NCBI GenBank assembly: GCA_029964075.1 | Contig: CM057135.1 | Span: 31,671,366-31,735,365, forward strand | Direction: 5' to 3' | Source of the DNA: Patiria pectinifera | Lineage: Eukaryota; Echinodermata; Asteroidea; Valvatida; Asterinidae | DNA: 64,000 bases | In this document: positions 23,330 to 35,930 of the stretch, one piece after another | Numbering within the stretch: position 1 is the first letter of the stretch | Layout of the letters: every line of letters begins with the position of its first letter | Notes under the pieces: model-generated | The model's database searches: none | The model's input: only the letters and a program-made list of their open reading frames with translations | What the model was told of the DNA's origin: nothing | Translations under genes and position numbers: made by a program

Positions 23330-25560
23330 TGGCATGATTTAACAACAGCAGGATGACTACTCACAAGCCACAAACCCATTTACATCTAGACACTCTTCTC
23401 CTGTCATGGACAATTCTACATTCTGAAACGCTGCTGGATGTCACTTCAACATGCTGCCCAGTGAACTGTTACCTACTGCCAATCAACATTGGATCTGATG
23501 AGCTACATGCACCTAGTTTCAGTCACAGTAAATGTGAGAAATGTGACATTACAGCAACTGATTCCTGAAACCAAACAAGGAAGCAGTCTGGGATGCATTG
23601 GAGATCTCTCTTGTCCAGATGTTGCATTGACTGCATTGACTGGATGGAATTTGTGAGCTACAGGTAGACCAGCACCAGCAGGAGTCTGCAGGACTTGCTC
23701 CAGAATGACTTCCTCCTCAACAAATCTCTCCCGCTGGACACAAAACTGATTCTAAGGATACATGTAGCTCACATTGAGCCATGTGTGAATGCACCTCGCA
23801 GGTCACACAAAACGTTTGGAAAACTGTTGAGATATGATGGGAGAGATACATGAACAATTCGTATATACAGTACCAGCGGTCATGAGATGACCATCATACT
23901 GATCATGAGATCATCAAAAACTCTCAATAATTTAGAATGACTGTTGGAATCTGTCATGAACAGAACTCTTAAGCTTTGAAAACAGAACTCTTTTGGAAAA
24001 GGACCTCTTTTGAATGACCATTTTATTTAAAAAAGCAGAGGTCTCTCTCTCCGTGAGGTCACTGGAGGTCATTACAGTTAACCTCTGTGACCCAATATGC
24101 CAGATTGGTTGCCAAGGGTAACCACAGTTTGACAGAAGTCTAAAGTCTTGAAAAGAACTTGATACAAATCTTCAATCACAGTATTTGATGATGAATACAT
24201 TATCACTCAGAGACACAGTTTGGAACATGATCCCCGCATTTGTTTTCCTGCAAGAAATTTATTATGCGATCCAAAATCCTTGAAAACAAAACATTTGTTC
24301 TTTGTGGATCCACAGTTGATGTCACTCATTGTTGAGATCAAATTGAATCACAAAATGTGAAAATGGACGAGAGGCCTCTACACATTGCGCGTAACCAGCT
24401 TCTCAAATCAAACCGGTTTTGGCACAAAATTGATTTTTTAATCTTTTAAAAAAAATTTTGCTCAATTGATTTCCTTTATTTCATTCAGTGTCACCACTTA
24501 CTTGCCTGAAATTGCAGCTAATCACCAAAAAGAAACCCACTTAACAAGCAGAGGCACTGATTATCGTCACAGTGCTGCATTTTTTTTCTGACTAATCTTT
24601 CTTTGAGCATTTGTGAAATTTCAGACACAGATTCACTCAAACTTTTCTGATGAAAACATTCATTCCCAAGAATTGTGATTATGAGAGAGCTGGTTACGTT
24701 TAATTGATATTTTTAACTGAAATATTTGTTTATGACATTGCCTGCATGGTAACAGCTGGGTGCAAGATTGGTTTCCTTGTTGACAAACTGATGACACACA
24801 ATGCAAACACACCTCTTTAAACCAAATTGTTCTATAATCCACAAATTGAGCCCAAAATCTTCCCTTTGGACTAATATTTGGTTCTCATTATAATCAAAGG
24901 CTATTTGTTTGGCATTCCAAAGCAAAAAGCTAAATTACATGACTTCAAAATGGCGAGAAGGAATTCTCTGTTAAAAATGTCAAACGTTGCAAACAAGTAC
25001 ACAAATCAACTTTTTGATCAATCTCCAAATTTGTTCAGAAGTGACTTTTCAGAAGTGACTTTTCTAAAATGTTGATGCATTTATCGCAATTTAGCTGCCT
25101 GCTTCAGCCATACATTGTACATGTACCAATCTTGTACCCAGCTTTAGTTTTATCAAGTATAGTCAGCACTGATGCTATGTAGAAAACAATGTTTGACTAT
25201 GAATGAAAAATATTGGCTCTATTCACACATTTTCCAATTCATCAAAATTGAGCAACCCCAAGTTTTCCATTTCAAAAGTAAACAAAAAATGTTTGCTAAA
25301 AATCATTGTTATTTGACAGTTAAGTACATGCAGGAGTTTTTGCGTGCGCACCTATGTTGAAAACTTGAGAAAGCAGTCTTTGTTTGGTCATTTGTTTGGC
25401 AATATGGATAAAAACTGTAGTAAATGATCAAAAGAGTATCCAAACTTTAAAAAAAAGAACAGAAAGAAATAATGCTTCCAGTGCTGGCTATACATGTATA
25501 ATCTTGTATGATAATTTGTTGAGTAACCCATATATACTTGACATTTTACCGACAGGCAAT
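23330..25560. other. Intergenic; exon-like composition but no gene
   Basis: 23330-23870 is more GC-balanced than the surroundings and could be a transcribed non-coding exon, but no long frame or family is recognised. The rest is AT-rich. Confidence 0.35.
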
Positions 25561-25576
25561 GTTCTGATACACTTGA

Positions 25577-25885
25577 GCCCAACGCATGCAAGTCCCCCCG
25601 GGGCGTGCACGTGTGGTGTTCCCCGCCCGCAGATGCCGGCTCGTCTGGTGAGTTGCCCCTGTCTGCATTGACGAGTGGTTGGTTGTTCAAGGTGTGTGCT
25701 AGCTTCCTGATCTTGTGGTCTGGATAATCGTGGATGACTTGGTCGACTTCAACATGGTAAGGATCCTTTTGAACTTTGACAATTAGTTTGCCTCTCTGCA
25801 AAGGAGATGTCTTTTTGGCTGTTTCTTTACCGAGTGTTGCTGTGGAAATTATGTACCATCTATCAATCTGGAGATTGCAAATCTA
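25577..25885 (-). pseudogene. Repeat-derived open frame, family unknown
   Basis: On the minus strand a frame starting near an acceptor (taatctctag) reads ICNLQIDRWYIISTATLGKE, then KLIVKVQKDPYHVEVDQVIH and DEPASAGGEHHTCTPRGDLH. It looks protein-like. The inner 190 bases recur, diverged and without a frame, at 33378-33565. That indicates an interspersed repeat, perhaps a retroelement fragment. No catalytic motif is visible. Confidence 0.4.
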
Positions 25886-26649
25886 GAGATTAATCGAGCA
25901 TCTACTCTTGATGTCCTGCTTGCATTTCAATAGTTCCATGGCATCATGTTGATCCAAATGATCTGCTAACAAATGGATACTGTTGTTGGTATATCTGATG
26001 TTCTTCAATGCGGTTTGATTTTCGGACAGGTGTTTCAGCCACTATTTATGTGAATAACTTCCATGGTATAACTCTGAAATCTCACTGCCTTTTATTTTGT
26101 CATCATGTACAATCAGTTCTTTCATAGAGTGTGTTCAAATCTTAGACATGCACGGATAAAAATAAGGAAATATCAAAAGGAAATCGTTAAAATTAACTGA
26201 ATCAAACGTCAAATCTGCTCTAAATTCAGCATCTGATGTATCACTTTAAAAAATGAGTTTGCAAATAGTATTTAAGTTTTTGGCAGCATACGAATCTTAA
26301 CTTGATAAACATACATGTAAGCGAGTGATAAACAAAATTCCCAAATTTAAAAAAAGGCAGCTTCTCTGCCTGAAATATTCAAAATGCGAAATTTTGGTGT
26401 CGTAAAAAAAAAGAGAAAAAAAACGAAGAAGAAAATCATCCTCACTTCAAAGCAACTTTAAAAGAGACTTTTAAAAATTCAACGCTCTTTTAAAAACACA
26501 AAGGAAACAAATTCTCATTAAATTAAAAAAGCAAAGAATGGGCTATTGCCATCATATTTATCATCAAAACTGCCGTACGAAAGAAAAAACGGAGAGAAAA
26601 TTTTAAGAAACTTTGAAAAAAAAGGAGAGAAGGCCAAACTCTTGAAATT

Positions 26650-26905
26650 GTAGGGGAGAAGTCCTGGTGTGCAGAGGGGGAGAACCATGCTGCTTCCTGG
26701 CCAGATGGAAGATGTGGTGGACAAAAAAAGCCCCCTGCATCCTAGCAAATAGAAGCTGTGGTGTCAGACACAGGGAGCCAGTCCTGCCAGATGGATCCAT
26801 GGTAAGTTTAATTGAAGTTTGTAGAATGAATTCATGCACTGTGTACATGTACATCCTCATTGCTTGCTAAACCCAACAGTAAAATGTGTATCTCATGGCT
26901 AGGAG
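26650..26905 (+). repeat. Arm 1 of a distant inverted duplication
   Basis: Matches the inverse complement of 31165-31690. Shared blocks are GAACCATG, AGAAGCTGTGG, CAGACACAGGG, AATTCATGCACTGTG and GCTAAACCCA. It lacks the hAT-like insert present in the other arm. A donor-like ATG|gtaagt occurs at 26798. Confidence 0.65.
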
Positions 26906-28522
26906 TAAACGCTATCTGTCTGCATTACAGGAAAACAGTATTGTGCATTATAGTCTTCAGTCTGTGGCAATACCAATTAGCCTCAATCAGGCGCTTGAAA
27001 AAATAAAGTAAGAGAAATGAAATGAAACTTTTTGTCATCTGTAGTCAAAGTTGGACGAAGGCATTGACATGACAATTCTAGGAACTGATCAGTCCTCATA
27101 AACTTTTGATATTGCCGAAGAGATGTCAATACTCTTCTTATGAGTGCCCATTGAGTCCTACGCTCATACAGAGATGCAACCAGTGTATTGGTGTGCAAAC
27201 ATCTCAACCAATCTCAGCAAACTTTCTGGACTTGACACTCACTGCAAGCACTCAAAGTGCTGCTACTCAACTCATGGTCACATGTTGTGACCTCTGCACT
27301 CCAATCCTATGATTGGATAAAACCTTGGGCTTGAACAATCACTGCAGCCTCCCATAGATTCATCACCCACCTGATAGGTGGTTGCATGGGGAAATTCCCT
27401 ACCAAGTCTGTTTAAGAGGACCTTTTGTGATCACAACTTTGTGATCTGAGCTGCTCACTTGTCTGCAGTGATCGAGAGCCATATCAAAGTGTGCTCTTGA
27501 GCAATTGGAAATTAACGTGCACTTTCAAAAAAGCCTTGGAAATCTAGGCTTGCAATAAAAGCAGTTCCATCTTCGCGAGTGACACAGATTCAGCTGAAAA
27601 GCCTTGAAGCAAAAGCTCTTTTCAGTTGCACGACCCCTTTCAGTGCAAAACTGAAATTGTTTATTCTCATTCTCTGTCAGTATGCATTTTTTTAAGTGAG
27701 ATACGAGACGTTAAAACAAAGGTCGTGCCATTGTGTCCACCTGTTAGTATTCGTTATTCAATTGATTTATTTTAAAAACTAAGAAGAAGACATTTCACTG
27801 TTAATGTCTTTGACGAGTCCTGGAAGATCTTCACCTTAGCTTTGACTTTAAATCAAAACTTTGAAATACAGTGTACTCAGTTTTATTTTGTCTTATTGGC
27901 CAGTTTGCACCTTTGCACGCTACCTCAGAAAAGAAAATTCAGTATTGTACACTTCCATTCAGAAGAAAGTTATCATATGCTCTAAGTGTACCGGTACTGG
28001 AAACCTGAAAAACTTTCCCTGTACATTGTAAGTTGTTTGTGTTCAACATCTCATCAGAGAGCAGTAATTGAATACAAGTCTGATATCTGACAATTGTAAA
28101 TCTTCCTGCAAAGAAGTCCAACATTGAGTAGATTTTACAGAACCTACCATAAAGTTGGTCTGCTCCGAGTTAGACCAAATTGGTGCCACTCGCCAAGAAA
28201 CAAACACTCAAAATTGTGAATCTTTGAAAAGGTTGCTGAAACCAATCTGACATTGAAATTAATTTATCTTGTCTCACTAGCAGAGGACTTAAATTTATTT
28301 CTCACTATCTCATGACTTTGCAAAAATGAAAAGTGCAAAGTGAAATCACACTTTGCATCAAACTGACACACTTGAATCTAATTTTAACTTGACTAAAACT
28401 GAAATTCTAGGAATATGGTCTTTGGGGCCTGACGGTAGTGTGTCAGTTGTCAAATAAGGTGAAGATCTTTCAGGACACATGTTGGTATTGCCACAGACTG
28501 AAGACTAGCTATGCTCCATGCT
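26906..28522. other. Intergenic
   Basis: No gene recognised. A short inverted pair TCTTCAGTCTGTGGCAATACC (26953-26973) / GGTATTGCCACAGACTGAAGA (28484-28504) brackets 1.5 kb and may mark the ends of another decayed element. Confidence 0.4.
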
Positions 28523-28526
28523 TTAA

Positions 28527-28813
28527 CCCTTTAGTGACCATATCTCTCTTGGTGTACAACGCTACTTCTCCAAGTGCATTTTCCAGACTGAAGAAGACTA
28601 GGCTGGTATTGTGAATTGGGACTTATTCGAATGCTAAACCAACTAAAATCCTGTTGAAAATGCAGTTCTTATTCAAGGCAAATGTTGTGAAATGTGATTT
28701 TTTTTCGAATACTAAAATAGCTAATCAGCGATTTAAAAAAAATCATATTGAAAATGCTGGTCATTCTTTGCCACAGTCAATTCAGTTCTCTGGTGGCTAA
28801 GGTCACTAAAGGG
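28527..28813. mobile_element. TTAA-flanked MITE (CCCTTTAGTGACC ends)
   Basis: Flanked by TTAA (28523-28526, 28814-28817). The 13-base termini CCCTTTAGTGACC and GGTCACTAAAGGG are perfect inverse complements. Non-coding, 287 bp, piggyBac-like by duplication and CCC termini. Confidence 0.75.
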
Positions 28814-28817
28814 TTAA

Positions 28818-30517
28818 AAAGAAAAGTCAAAGGTTGTTTGAGTCATTGTTCAGGTCAAGTTTAGATTCCGTTTAGTACTAAGAGGGCTGCACGAACATAC
28901 AAATGTAGGGCAGGTTTCTAAGCAAATATGCAATCTCTTCAGTTTCTTCAGTCTCTTTAGAATCGATCAAACTACTCTTAGTATTTTCATTTGTTATTAT
29001 CAACAAGCTAAAAGGTAATATTAACAATTCTGTTAAAGGCAAACTTCGACAAACTTCTTTAATTCAATATTGTAGCAAATAAATACGTCACAGAGTTAGA
29101 ATGCATTATTTTTAAAATTGAGCAGGGCGTGTAGCATCTGAATATTTTTCCCTGTCATTTGTAATGATTCATTGCATTTCATATAAATATAGCTAAAGAC
29201 CATTTCTGAGAACATTAATGAGTACAATGCAGTGAACAGTGAATTAAATATGATGTAATAAATAAATTATAAAAAATTGTACGTTGGGTCAAAATCTGGC
29301 AAATAAAATAAATTTAACCAAATTACAAATGTAGGTACATAAACCTAATTACTAAAAAATAAAAACGTGGAACACTTCACATAATGTTCAGTAGACGCCT
29401 TTGACATGACTGAATTAAGGAGTAAATAAACACTTAAATAAACAACTCAGGACAGCTCAGTATGATAAAATGAAATTGGAAAACTTGCACATTTTCTTAG
29501 CCAGAAAATAACATTAAGGTTCAAGTCAGTTGAATAATTTATAGTAATATAGGCAGCCAACTAGGGAAAAAACAAGCTGGTTTTTTGTCTCTATAGGGTT
29601 TGTTCTATAAACTAAATGTACAAGTGAGTCAAACTAATTTAACTTGATAGCCAACTGGGACACAAATATTTCCTTTTTTTCCATGGAATATTTTTGCAAG
29701 CATGCATTTTTACAGTGTTCCTAACTTTATACCCATTAACCTTTACTGGGGTATACTCAGAGAGATCTAAAATAACTAGGACTTATTAATTGTGTTGACG
29801 TCAATTGGGTTGAATCTCAGTTCATGTAGGTACACCAGGCTCTGTGCAACTGCAAGAGGGATACATTTTATAACATTGTCCCAAGAAAGATAGGTTTAGC
29901 CTGTAAAATTAGTACTTTTTTGTCATTTCTCTCTTAAGTGTTTCAAAAGTGAAAGGTCGGTCTTGTCTTATAGGTTGTAAGGGGCGGGTCCCAGGATAAA
30001 TCTTAAAATGAATGGCAGTTTTGCTGATTGAATGGTTTCTGACAAAATGCATACTTTGAGAGAGCCTTATTTTGAAATTCTGCTCTTTCATTTGACTAAC
30101 TTAAACTTGCAATTCACTTAGCCGAAAATGACCGTGTCAATCCTTCTGATACGCAGTCATCTTGATTCTAAATTATGGCAGTGTTCCATTTTCAAATCCT
30201 GCAGGAGCACTCAATTTTGTTTGCGAGACAAAATGGTTGGTCTAGTTCAATTGCTAAACAAAGTGCAGATAAAGTGAGTGTAATTTTCAATCCAATCTGT
30301 TTTGGTCAGTCAAGAAACCAAGAACATTTTTTGCCCAGTTTTGCATGCTGCATGCCTAAACATCACTGAAATTCTTCTCACTCTCAGTCAGTAGCAAGTG
30401 TCTTGTTGCAGAATCAATCTCAGAAACTGCCATTAATTTGTCCTGGGGCCTGCCTAGGTTTGCATGTGAGCATAAATGTGCAATATCTGTTGTAATGTAG
30501 GCATGTACATGTAGCAA
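28818..30517. other. AT-rich intergenic DNA, nothing recognised
   Basis: No frames with coding character, no splice-bounded segments and no clear repeat ends seen. Confidence 0.5.
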
Positions 30518-30519
30518 TA

Positions 30520-31158
30520 CAGGGTGAGTCAAAAAGAAAGTGACCCAATTAGAAAAAAATGCTTTTAAAACACGTTGCTTGCTCCATTTTATAAAAAAAA
30601 ACATAGGATAAAGTACGTGTCATTGACTAGTAACTGAAAATTTCTCACAATTTTGCGTACTCTATTCCCAAGTTATGTCTATTTTAACAAAAAGATCACA
30701 AAATTCAGCTGTCCACCACTGATCATTTACCGTTCTACGAACTGATGAATACGCATAAAATACAATGAAACATGGACATTTTCCCACCTTGATGAATGAA
30801 CGAAAATTTGCAAAAACCTGACAAAACTCGTCATCACTATTTCAGGAAAATAAAAGCGTTGACTTAATTGCTCCTCAGATTCAAAACACAACATCTGACA
30901 GAAAAAAAGATAATGTTTCAGTCTTCACCCAAATGATCAAAATCTCATTTGTATTTCAATGCCTGTGTGTAATCTGTAATTCTCACTCCGCTCAATAGCT
31001 TCCAACGGCATTCCATGAACAGCTATAGAAATAGGTTCCTCTGGTACCTTGGATCAATTTCAGTGATTAAGACATATTTCATTGATGTTTAAAATTTGAC
31101 CGCTTTTTAAGAAAAAAAACATCATTAATCCAGGTCACTTTCTTTTTGACTCGCCCTG
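30520..31158. mobile_element. TA-flanked TIR element (mariner-like MITE)
   Basis: Termini CAGGGTGAGTCAAAAAGAAA and its near inverse complement, ending in GACTCGCCCTG, each border TA (30518-30519, 31159-31160). It is 639 bp with no transposase. A diverged inverted fragment of the same interior (TAGACATAACTTGGGAATA) is at 47455-47545. Confidence 0.7.
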
Positions 31159-31164
31159 TATGTT

Positions 31165-31690
31165 TACTCCATATGCCATGATACACATGTGGGTTTAGCA
31201 AGTAAAAACAGATGAGGATGTATGTTGTCATTGTACAGTGCATGAATTAATGAAAGCTTCAATTAAACTTGACCATGGATGGCTATGGCGGGACAAGGTT
31301 GTCCCTGTGTCATGATGATGCCACAGCTTCTGAGGATGCTGAGGGGCAGATTGCCACCACATCAACAGTGGCGTAGCTGGAATGAAGGAGGGGCCACAAG
31401 AAAACAGGAGGGGGCAAATTAAAGCCCATGCAATTGTCCATGTGGGGCCAACATGAAATTCGAAATTATCATTTGAATGTACATGGCTGGTCGCCATGTT
31501 TATGGCTTCATTTTCATGGGCCCATCTTGAGTTGGCCAAAATATGGCCTGAGCATGAAATTGAGATAGATCCAAGTTTGTCCAATTGGACAGACCGCCCC
31601 CTCCAAATGTTAGAAGGCCCCTCCCATCCCCTTGAGCTACGCCACCGCACATTAACCAGGAAATAACATGGTTCTTCAGAAGCGCACATC
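31165..31690 (-). repeat. Arm 2 of the inverted duplication, carrying a hAT-like insert
   Basis: Inverse complement of 26650-26905, interrupted by the element at 31366-31647. It begins immediately beside the mariner-like element. Confidence 0.65.
31366..31647. mobile_element. hAT-like MITE
   Basis: Ends CAGTGGCGTAGCT and AGCTACGCCACCG are inverted. It is flanked by 8-mers CACATCAA (31358-31365) and CACATTAA (31648-31655), one mismatch. The related arm at about 26685-26700 lacks the insert, acting as an internal unoccupied-site comparison. Confidence 0.7.
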
Positions 31691-31739
31691 GGGTTGCACA
31701 TGGGGGGTAAAAAATACTCCCCCTGCAAAACAAAAAAAA

Positions 31740-33377
31740 TGTTCTTTGACAAAAGTCTAATTCATTTGAGGCTGGCGTACGGCTTCAAAGAATGTGACAT
31801 TATAGGCTAGCAATCATTCTGTGCACAAAATGTGTGTTGATTTGGTTTGCCTATTGTCAGTTTGAAAAAACAAACAGATTTGTGAAGAGTTTGGCCCGAT
31901 GTCGGTAGAAATGAAAGAGATCACTCAGTATTGAAATACTGTGTGAAATCCAAAGAATTCCACAAGAAAAATTGTGAATGTGTTTCAGTCCAACCAATTT
32001 CTCTCTCGTAGAACTTCCAATCAAAATGTGTGGGTTGATTTAGATTGTAACATGTGCGTCATGTACATCATGTACATTAACATGTACATGTACATTGAGT
32101 GCACAAATTGAATTGTACATGTACATTGAGTGCACAATTCAACAGCTTCGTTGAAGATATTTATGATGGCACAAAGAAAAATTGTGATTACATTCCTCCA
32201 CTGAAAGAACCGTTTCAGTGTATTTGCCCATATAAATCAGGACTGTGTGAGAAATGTCGAAATTTGACTCTTTATTGTACCAAATGTACGCAAACTTTGT
32301 CAAAAAAGGAGAGAAAAATACGCGCAAAATTTACAAAATAACAAAAATTCTATCTTTCCGAGTCCAAAACAGTTGCTTTGAAATGGGACTTGTCTGACCT
32401 AAATGCTGGTTGAAGTTTTGGCTGAAAAATCTCACTTCTTAAAACCTGTAAATCATACCAAGAACACTTTGATAAATTCGAATGTGCAAATTGAAATATT
32501 TAATTAAATTGAAGTCCAAATAAATTGGTGTACTTACTTGAATTTACTCGGCACAACTATATCTTGTCTGCAAAATCCGACGTTCTTAAAACTAGTGTAA
32601 GTGCTGCCTGAAAACACCGACTTTTATTTGGTCAAATATATCTGATGGAAATGCGATGTACATGTACAGCATGTACATGTCATGTACATGTACATAGCAT
32701 GTACATATACATAGCATGTACATGTACAGTATGTACATGTACTTACTACCCAAGTACAAAGAAGCTTTCCAAATTGGCAAGGCTTTAGAGCTTGAAGATC
32801 AAATTTGATAATACTGTTACCTTCTCTTAAAAGGTTACGTCTGCCTCCTGTTAAACTTGCCCTGAATTGGTTTTTTGGTCTTTGCCAGTTCAAGTTAAAC
32901 GTGCATGTCCGTCAAAACCAAATATATACTTACAAGTTCTTGTGAAAATCTTACGAATAATATGCATTTTGAAATGACACACTCATGAGATGAACTGATT
33001 ACTGTACATGTTGATGTGATTAAACGGCAGGGAGATTTCAGAGTTATATCGTGGAAGTTATTTGTGTAAATGGTAGCAGATATAAATGTCCTAAAATCTT
33101 ATTGCATTGGAAATATCGGAGAAAGCTGGCAAATTGTAGCCTGTTTGTAATGCATTTCATTTAAATGGATCAGAAACATGATGCAACAGCGAACAACGGA
33201 AATGTTGAGTGAGACAATCATAAGTAGATGTGAGAGAGATCTCTACTTGGGCAATTTTTGGAGTGATAGTTGGTATAAAATTTCCATGGCAATACTTATT
33301 AATTGAAATGGTTAATAAGGCATCAACTTTGTCAGAAAAGTAAATTGATTGTTTAAAGTTCATAAGGATCCTTATCA
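31740..33377. other. Intergenic with TACATGTAC-rich runs
   Basis: Runs of catgtacatgtaca occur at 32045-32130 (including a duplicated TTGTACATGTACATTGAGTG unit) and 32655-32745. No gene recognised. Confidence 0.5.
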
Positions 33378-33565
33378 TGTTGGAGTTAACCAAATCATTT
33401 GCGATTATTTGGACTTGCAAGTTTGGGGAGTTAGTGCGCACCAAGATCAACTGATCATGAGTTGATGTAGATAGAGGGCGACTCGCTGGACTTGTCGGTG
33501 TCTGTGGGCGGGGAACACCATGCGTGCACGCCTCGGGGGGACTTGTATGCGTTGGGCTTTTTTTT
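33378..33565 (+). repeat. Diverged copy of the 25577-25770 repeat
   Basis: Aligns with the minus strand at 25.6 kb through CCAAATCATTTGCGATTATT, GGGCGGGGAACACCA, GTGCACGCC, GGGGGGACTTG and ATGCGTTGGGCT. The reading frame is broken. Confidence 0.6.
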
Positions 33566-33700
33566 GGCCAAGTTCAAGTTCAAAGCCAAGTTCAAAGCCA
33601 AGTTCAAAAAAAAAAAAAAAAAATGGAACATACACCAGATGTAAAAATAAATTCAAGTTGAAACAATTACTTTGGTACTTTTTTCATGGTTTATTTCATG

Positions 33701-34059
33701 AACAGCGCCCTCATTATTTTTAACAAAAGTCAAATTAAGAAGAGTGCCCTCTTATGGCATCCTGTATCTTATGCCCAAGCCACATTTCAAACCAAGAGCG
33801 CCCTCTATCTTATGTTTGTTTAAATACTTGTTTTTTAGAAGTTATTCTAAATTTAAACATGACACAAGAGGGCGCCCTTATGAGGGATCCCTTCCTTGCT
33901 GAAACTATGCACATAAAAGCCAACACAAGAGGGCGCCCATCGTTTAAATGAACTTGGGAAAACTGTAAACACACAAATGCGTTTGTGGATTTTTTTCAAA
34001 AGTGAAAGGGCGCCCTCATGTATTTTTAAGCTTCAAATAGGGAAGGGAGCCCTCTAGTG
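33701..34059. promoter_or_regulatory. Cluster of seven CTCF-like AGAGGGCGC motifs
   Basis: Seven matches to the AGRGGGCGC core occur in about 360 bases: complement strand at 33705-33712, 33744-33753, 33797-33808, 34008-34020 and 34046-34059; plus strand CACAAGAGGGCGCC at 33863-33876 and 33924-33937. The fuller form CAC-N-AGAGGGCGC is the animal CTCF core. Intervening sequence is not obviously repeated. Binding is inferred. Confidence 0.45.
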
Positions 34060-34080
34060 TCATACTGGACTTCAAAAATA

Positions 34081-34401
34081 CCTGCTGTCTATTTTCACGA
34101 GAATAATTTGCAGCACACTTTCTAAAGCTTCACAGCGCAAGTTTGAACTTGTTGCCATTTACAAATAAAGAGAAAAAATTATCCCTTTTGTTTTTACAAT
34201 TTCTGGCAAGCGCTAAACGAATTATCACGTTTGAGTGTATAGTCATCATGAACCATAACAAAAATACAAGTTCATTGTTTTCAATAGAGCAACATCCTTG
34301 TGGATATTTTAAGCTTGCTTACATCTTCATAAAAAAAACTAAAACCAACAAAATATGAACGTATTCTTTTGTGCTGCAAACTTGTGAAAATAGACAGCAG
34401 G
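34081..34401. mobile_element. TA-flanked TIR element
   Basis: Ends CCTGCTGTCTATTTTCAC and GTGAAAATAGACAGCAGG are exact inverse complements, bordered by TA on both sides. TTTGCAGCAC / GTGCTGCAAA adds an inner pair. It is 321 bp and non-coding. Confidence 0.7.
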
Positions 34402-34403
34402 TA

Positions 34404-35709
34404 TGTCAAGAATAAAAGAAACCACCACACCAAACCAACATACTTTTATTGGAGTCACAAAAAAAAAAATCTACAATGGCACATCATAAGTTATTCATTC
34501 ATAAGCATTAAGTTGTTTTCTTAAAATGCAATATTTCTGAGAGAAAAAAAAATGGAATGTTTTAAAGTGTTTTATCATCACGTCAAACCACATCAGGAAC
34601 AGCATTACTTCTGAAAGTTTTTGTACTGGAATTTTCGAATTGATGGACAAAAGTTGCATGAGTTCCATTCTGTAGTGAATTTCTAAATATACTAGTATTA
34701 AATTTATAAATAAAAACATCCACATTCTGAAAGTGTGCGACAGACTTAAGCACTCATAAAACATTAGGAACCTTTTAGTAAAAGTTAACCGTAAAGTTCC
34801 TCTTCCTGTGCTCTTCAACTTACATTGTAATCTAATGTTTTCTCTTAGTGAATTTTCAATGTGTATCTTTTACTTCAATAGAAAAGTCTAGATTTTGGGG
34901 GGCATGTTTTAAACCCTCTGAAAATATGGGTTTTTTTGGTTTGCTTTTGTGCCAATGATACACACAAAAATACGGCCGAGTTATTGTTGGGCCTGGTAAA
35001 AGTTAATATATGAAAGCAAATATTCCATAACTAAATACATGGATGGATTTGTTCGCTCAATGTCTTTTGCAAAAGAAAATAACATTTGAATTGCAAATAA
35101 GTAGCAACGTAAACAAAACAACTTTTAATTTCTTGGGGTGAAACTTGAAAAGAGCACAGGAACAGAGACTAGGCTGTTATTTCCAATAACTGTATGATGT
35201 GCCATTGTAGATCCATGTGTATATAATTATAAGCTCGATACATTTTTTTTAATACTTAAGGCATGAAATCAATGTCTAAGTTTTTCAAAAATATTAACCA
35301 GGCACATGTCAACAAATTTGTCCCAACAATTTTTACAAATTTTTGGGGAAAATCGTCAAATTTTCTGACGTTTAAGAAGTACTTGTGAGTACGTAGTACC
35401 CCTAACAGTCCTGAATCCTCCAGGAAATTTAGCTTGAATGGGTGGCAAAATGAAGGCCTTGCTTCAAAATTTGGAGAAAAAAGAAAGAGTTGAATTGCAA
35501 ACACTTTGAAAAAAGTGAGGTGAGTTGTCAGAGTTTGCTTTTCAATGCATGAATATTCTTATGTCCATATCGAGACTTAGCATTTCGAAACAAACGATGC
35601 ATAATTCTGATCAAGTTGAAACATCAGGCCTCTTCAAGATCATTACACAACTAGGTTCTTATCGTTTGGGATGCTGCTTGTAATATGTGACATGTGCCTG
35701 GACAACTAT
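34404..35709. other. AT-rich intergenic DNA
   Basis: No gene. CTAACAGTCCTGAATCCTCC at about 35402-35422 resembles the left end of the 43838 TTAA element and may be a remnant. Confidence 0.4.
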
Positions 35710-35930
35710 AGGTCTCTCTCAAATGACGTCATTTCCTACAGACCAGCCACGTACATCGGCATTTTGAGTGCCAACTTGCATTAGGCGCATCGGCTGCGTC
35801 GTATTTTGAACACATTTCTAGCAACAAATGCACGTTTTGAACTTTTTCAACACTGCGCAATACGTGCTTGATTACGTAAAATATGCAGTTGCAGTTCTCC
35901 TACAGAGATGGCCATCTTTGAGAGAGACCT
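35710..35930. mobile_element. Short TIR element (AGGTCTCTCTCAAA ends)
   Basis: Ends AGGTCTCTCTCAAA and TTTGAGAGAGACCT are inverted, with inner ATTTTACGTAATC-like complementary segments. It is 221 bp with no clear target duplication. Confidence 0.6.

Noticed and set aside
23114..23379. Repetitive minus-strand frames of 66 and 80 residues
   Set aside because: The 23-base repeat unit is not a multiple of three and is open in several frames by chance.
32045..32745. CRISPR-like regularly spaced TACATGTAC repeats
   Set aside because: Simple palindromic microsatellite without constant spacers, in a eukaryotic genome.
34495..34818. 107-residue minus-strand frame
   Set aside because: Random AT-rich composition (Phe/Leu/Ile-rich) with no conserved motif.
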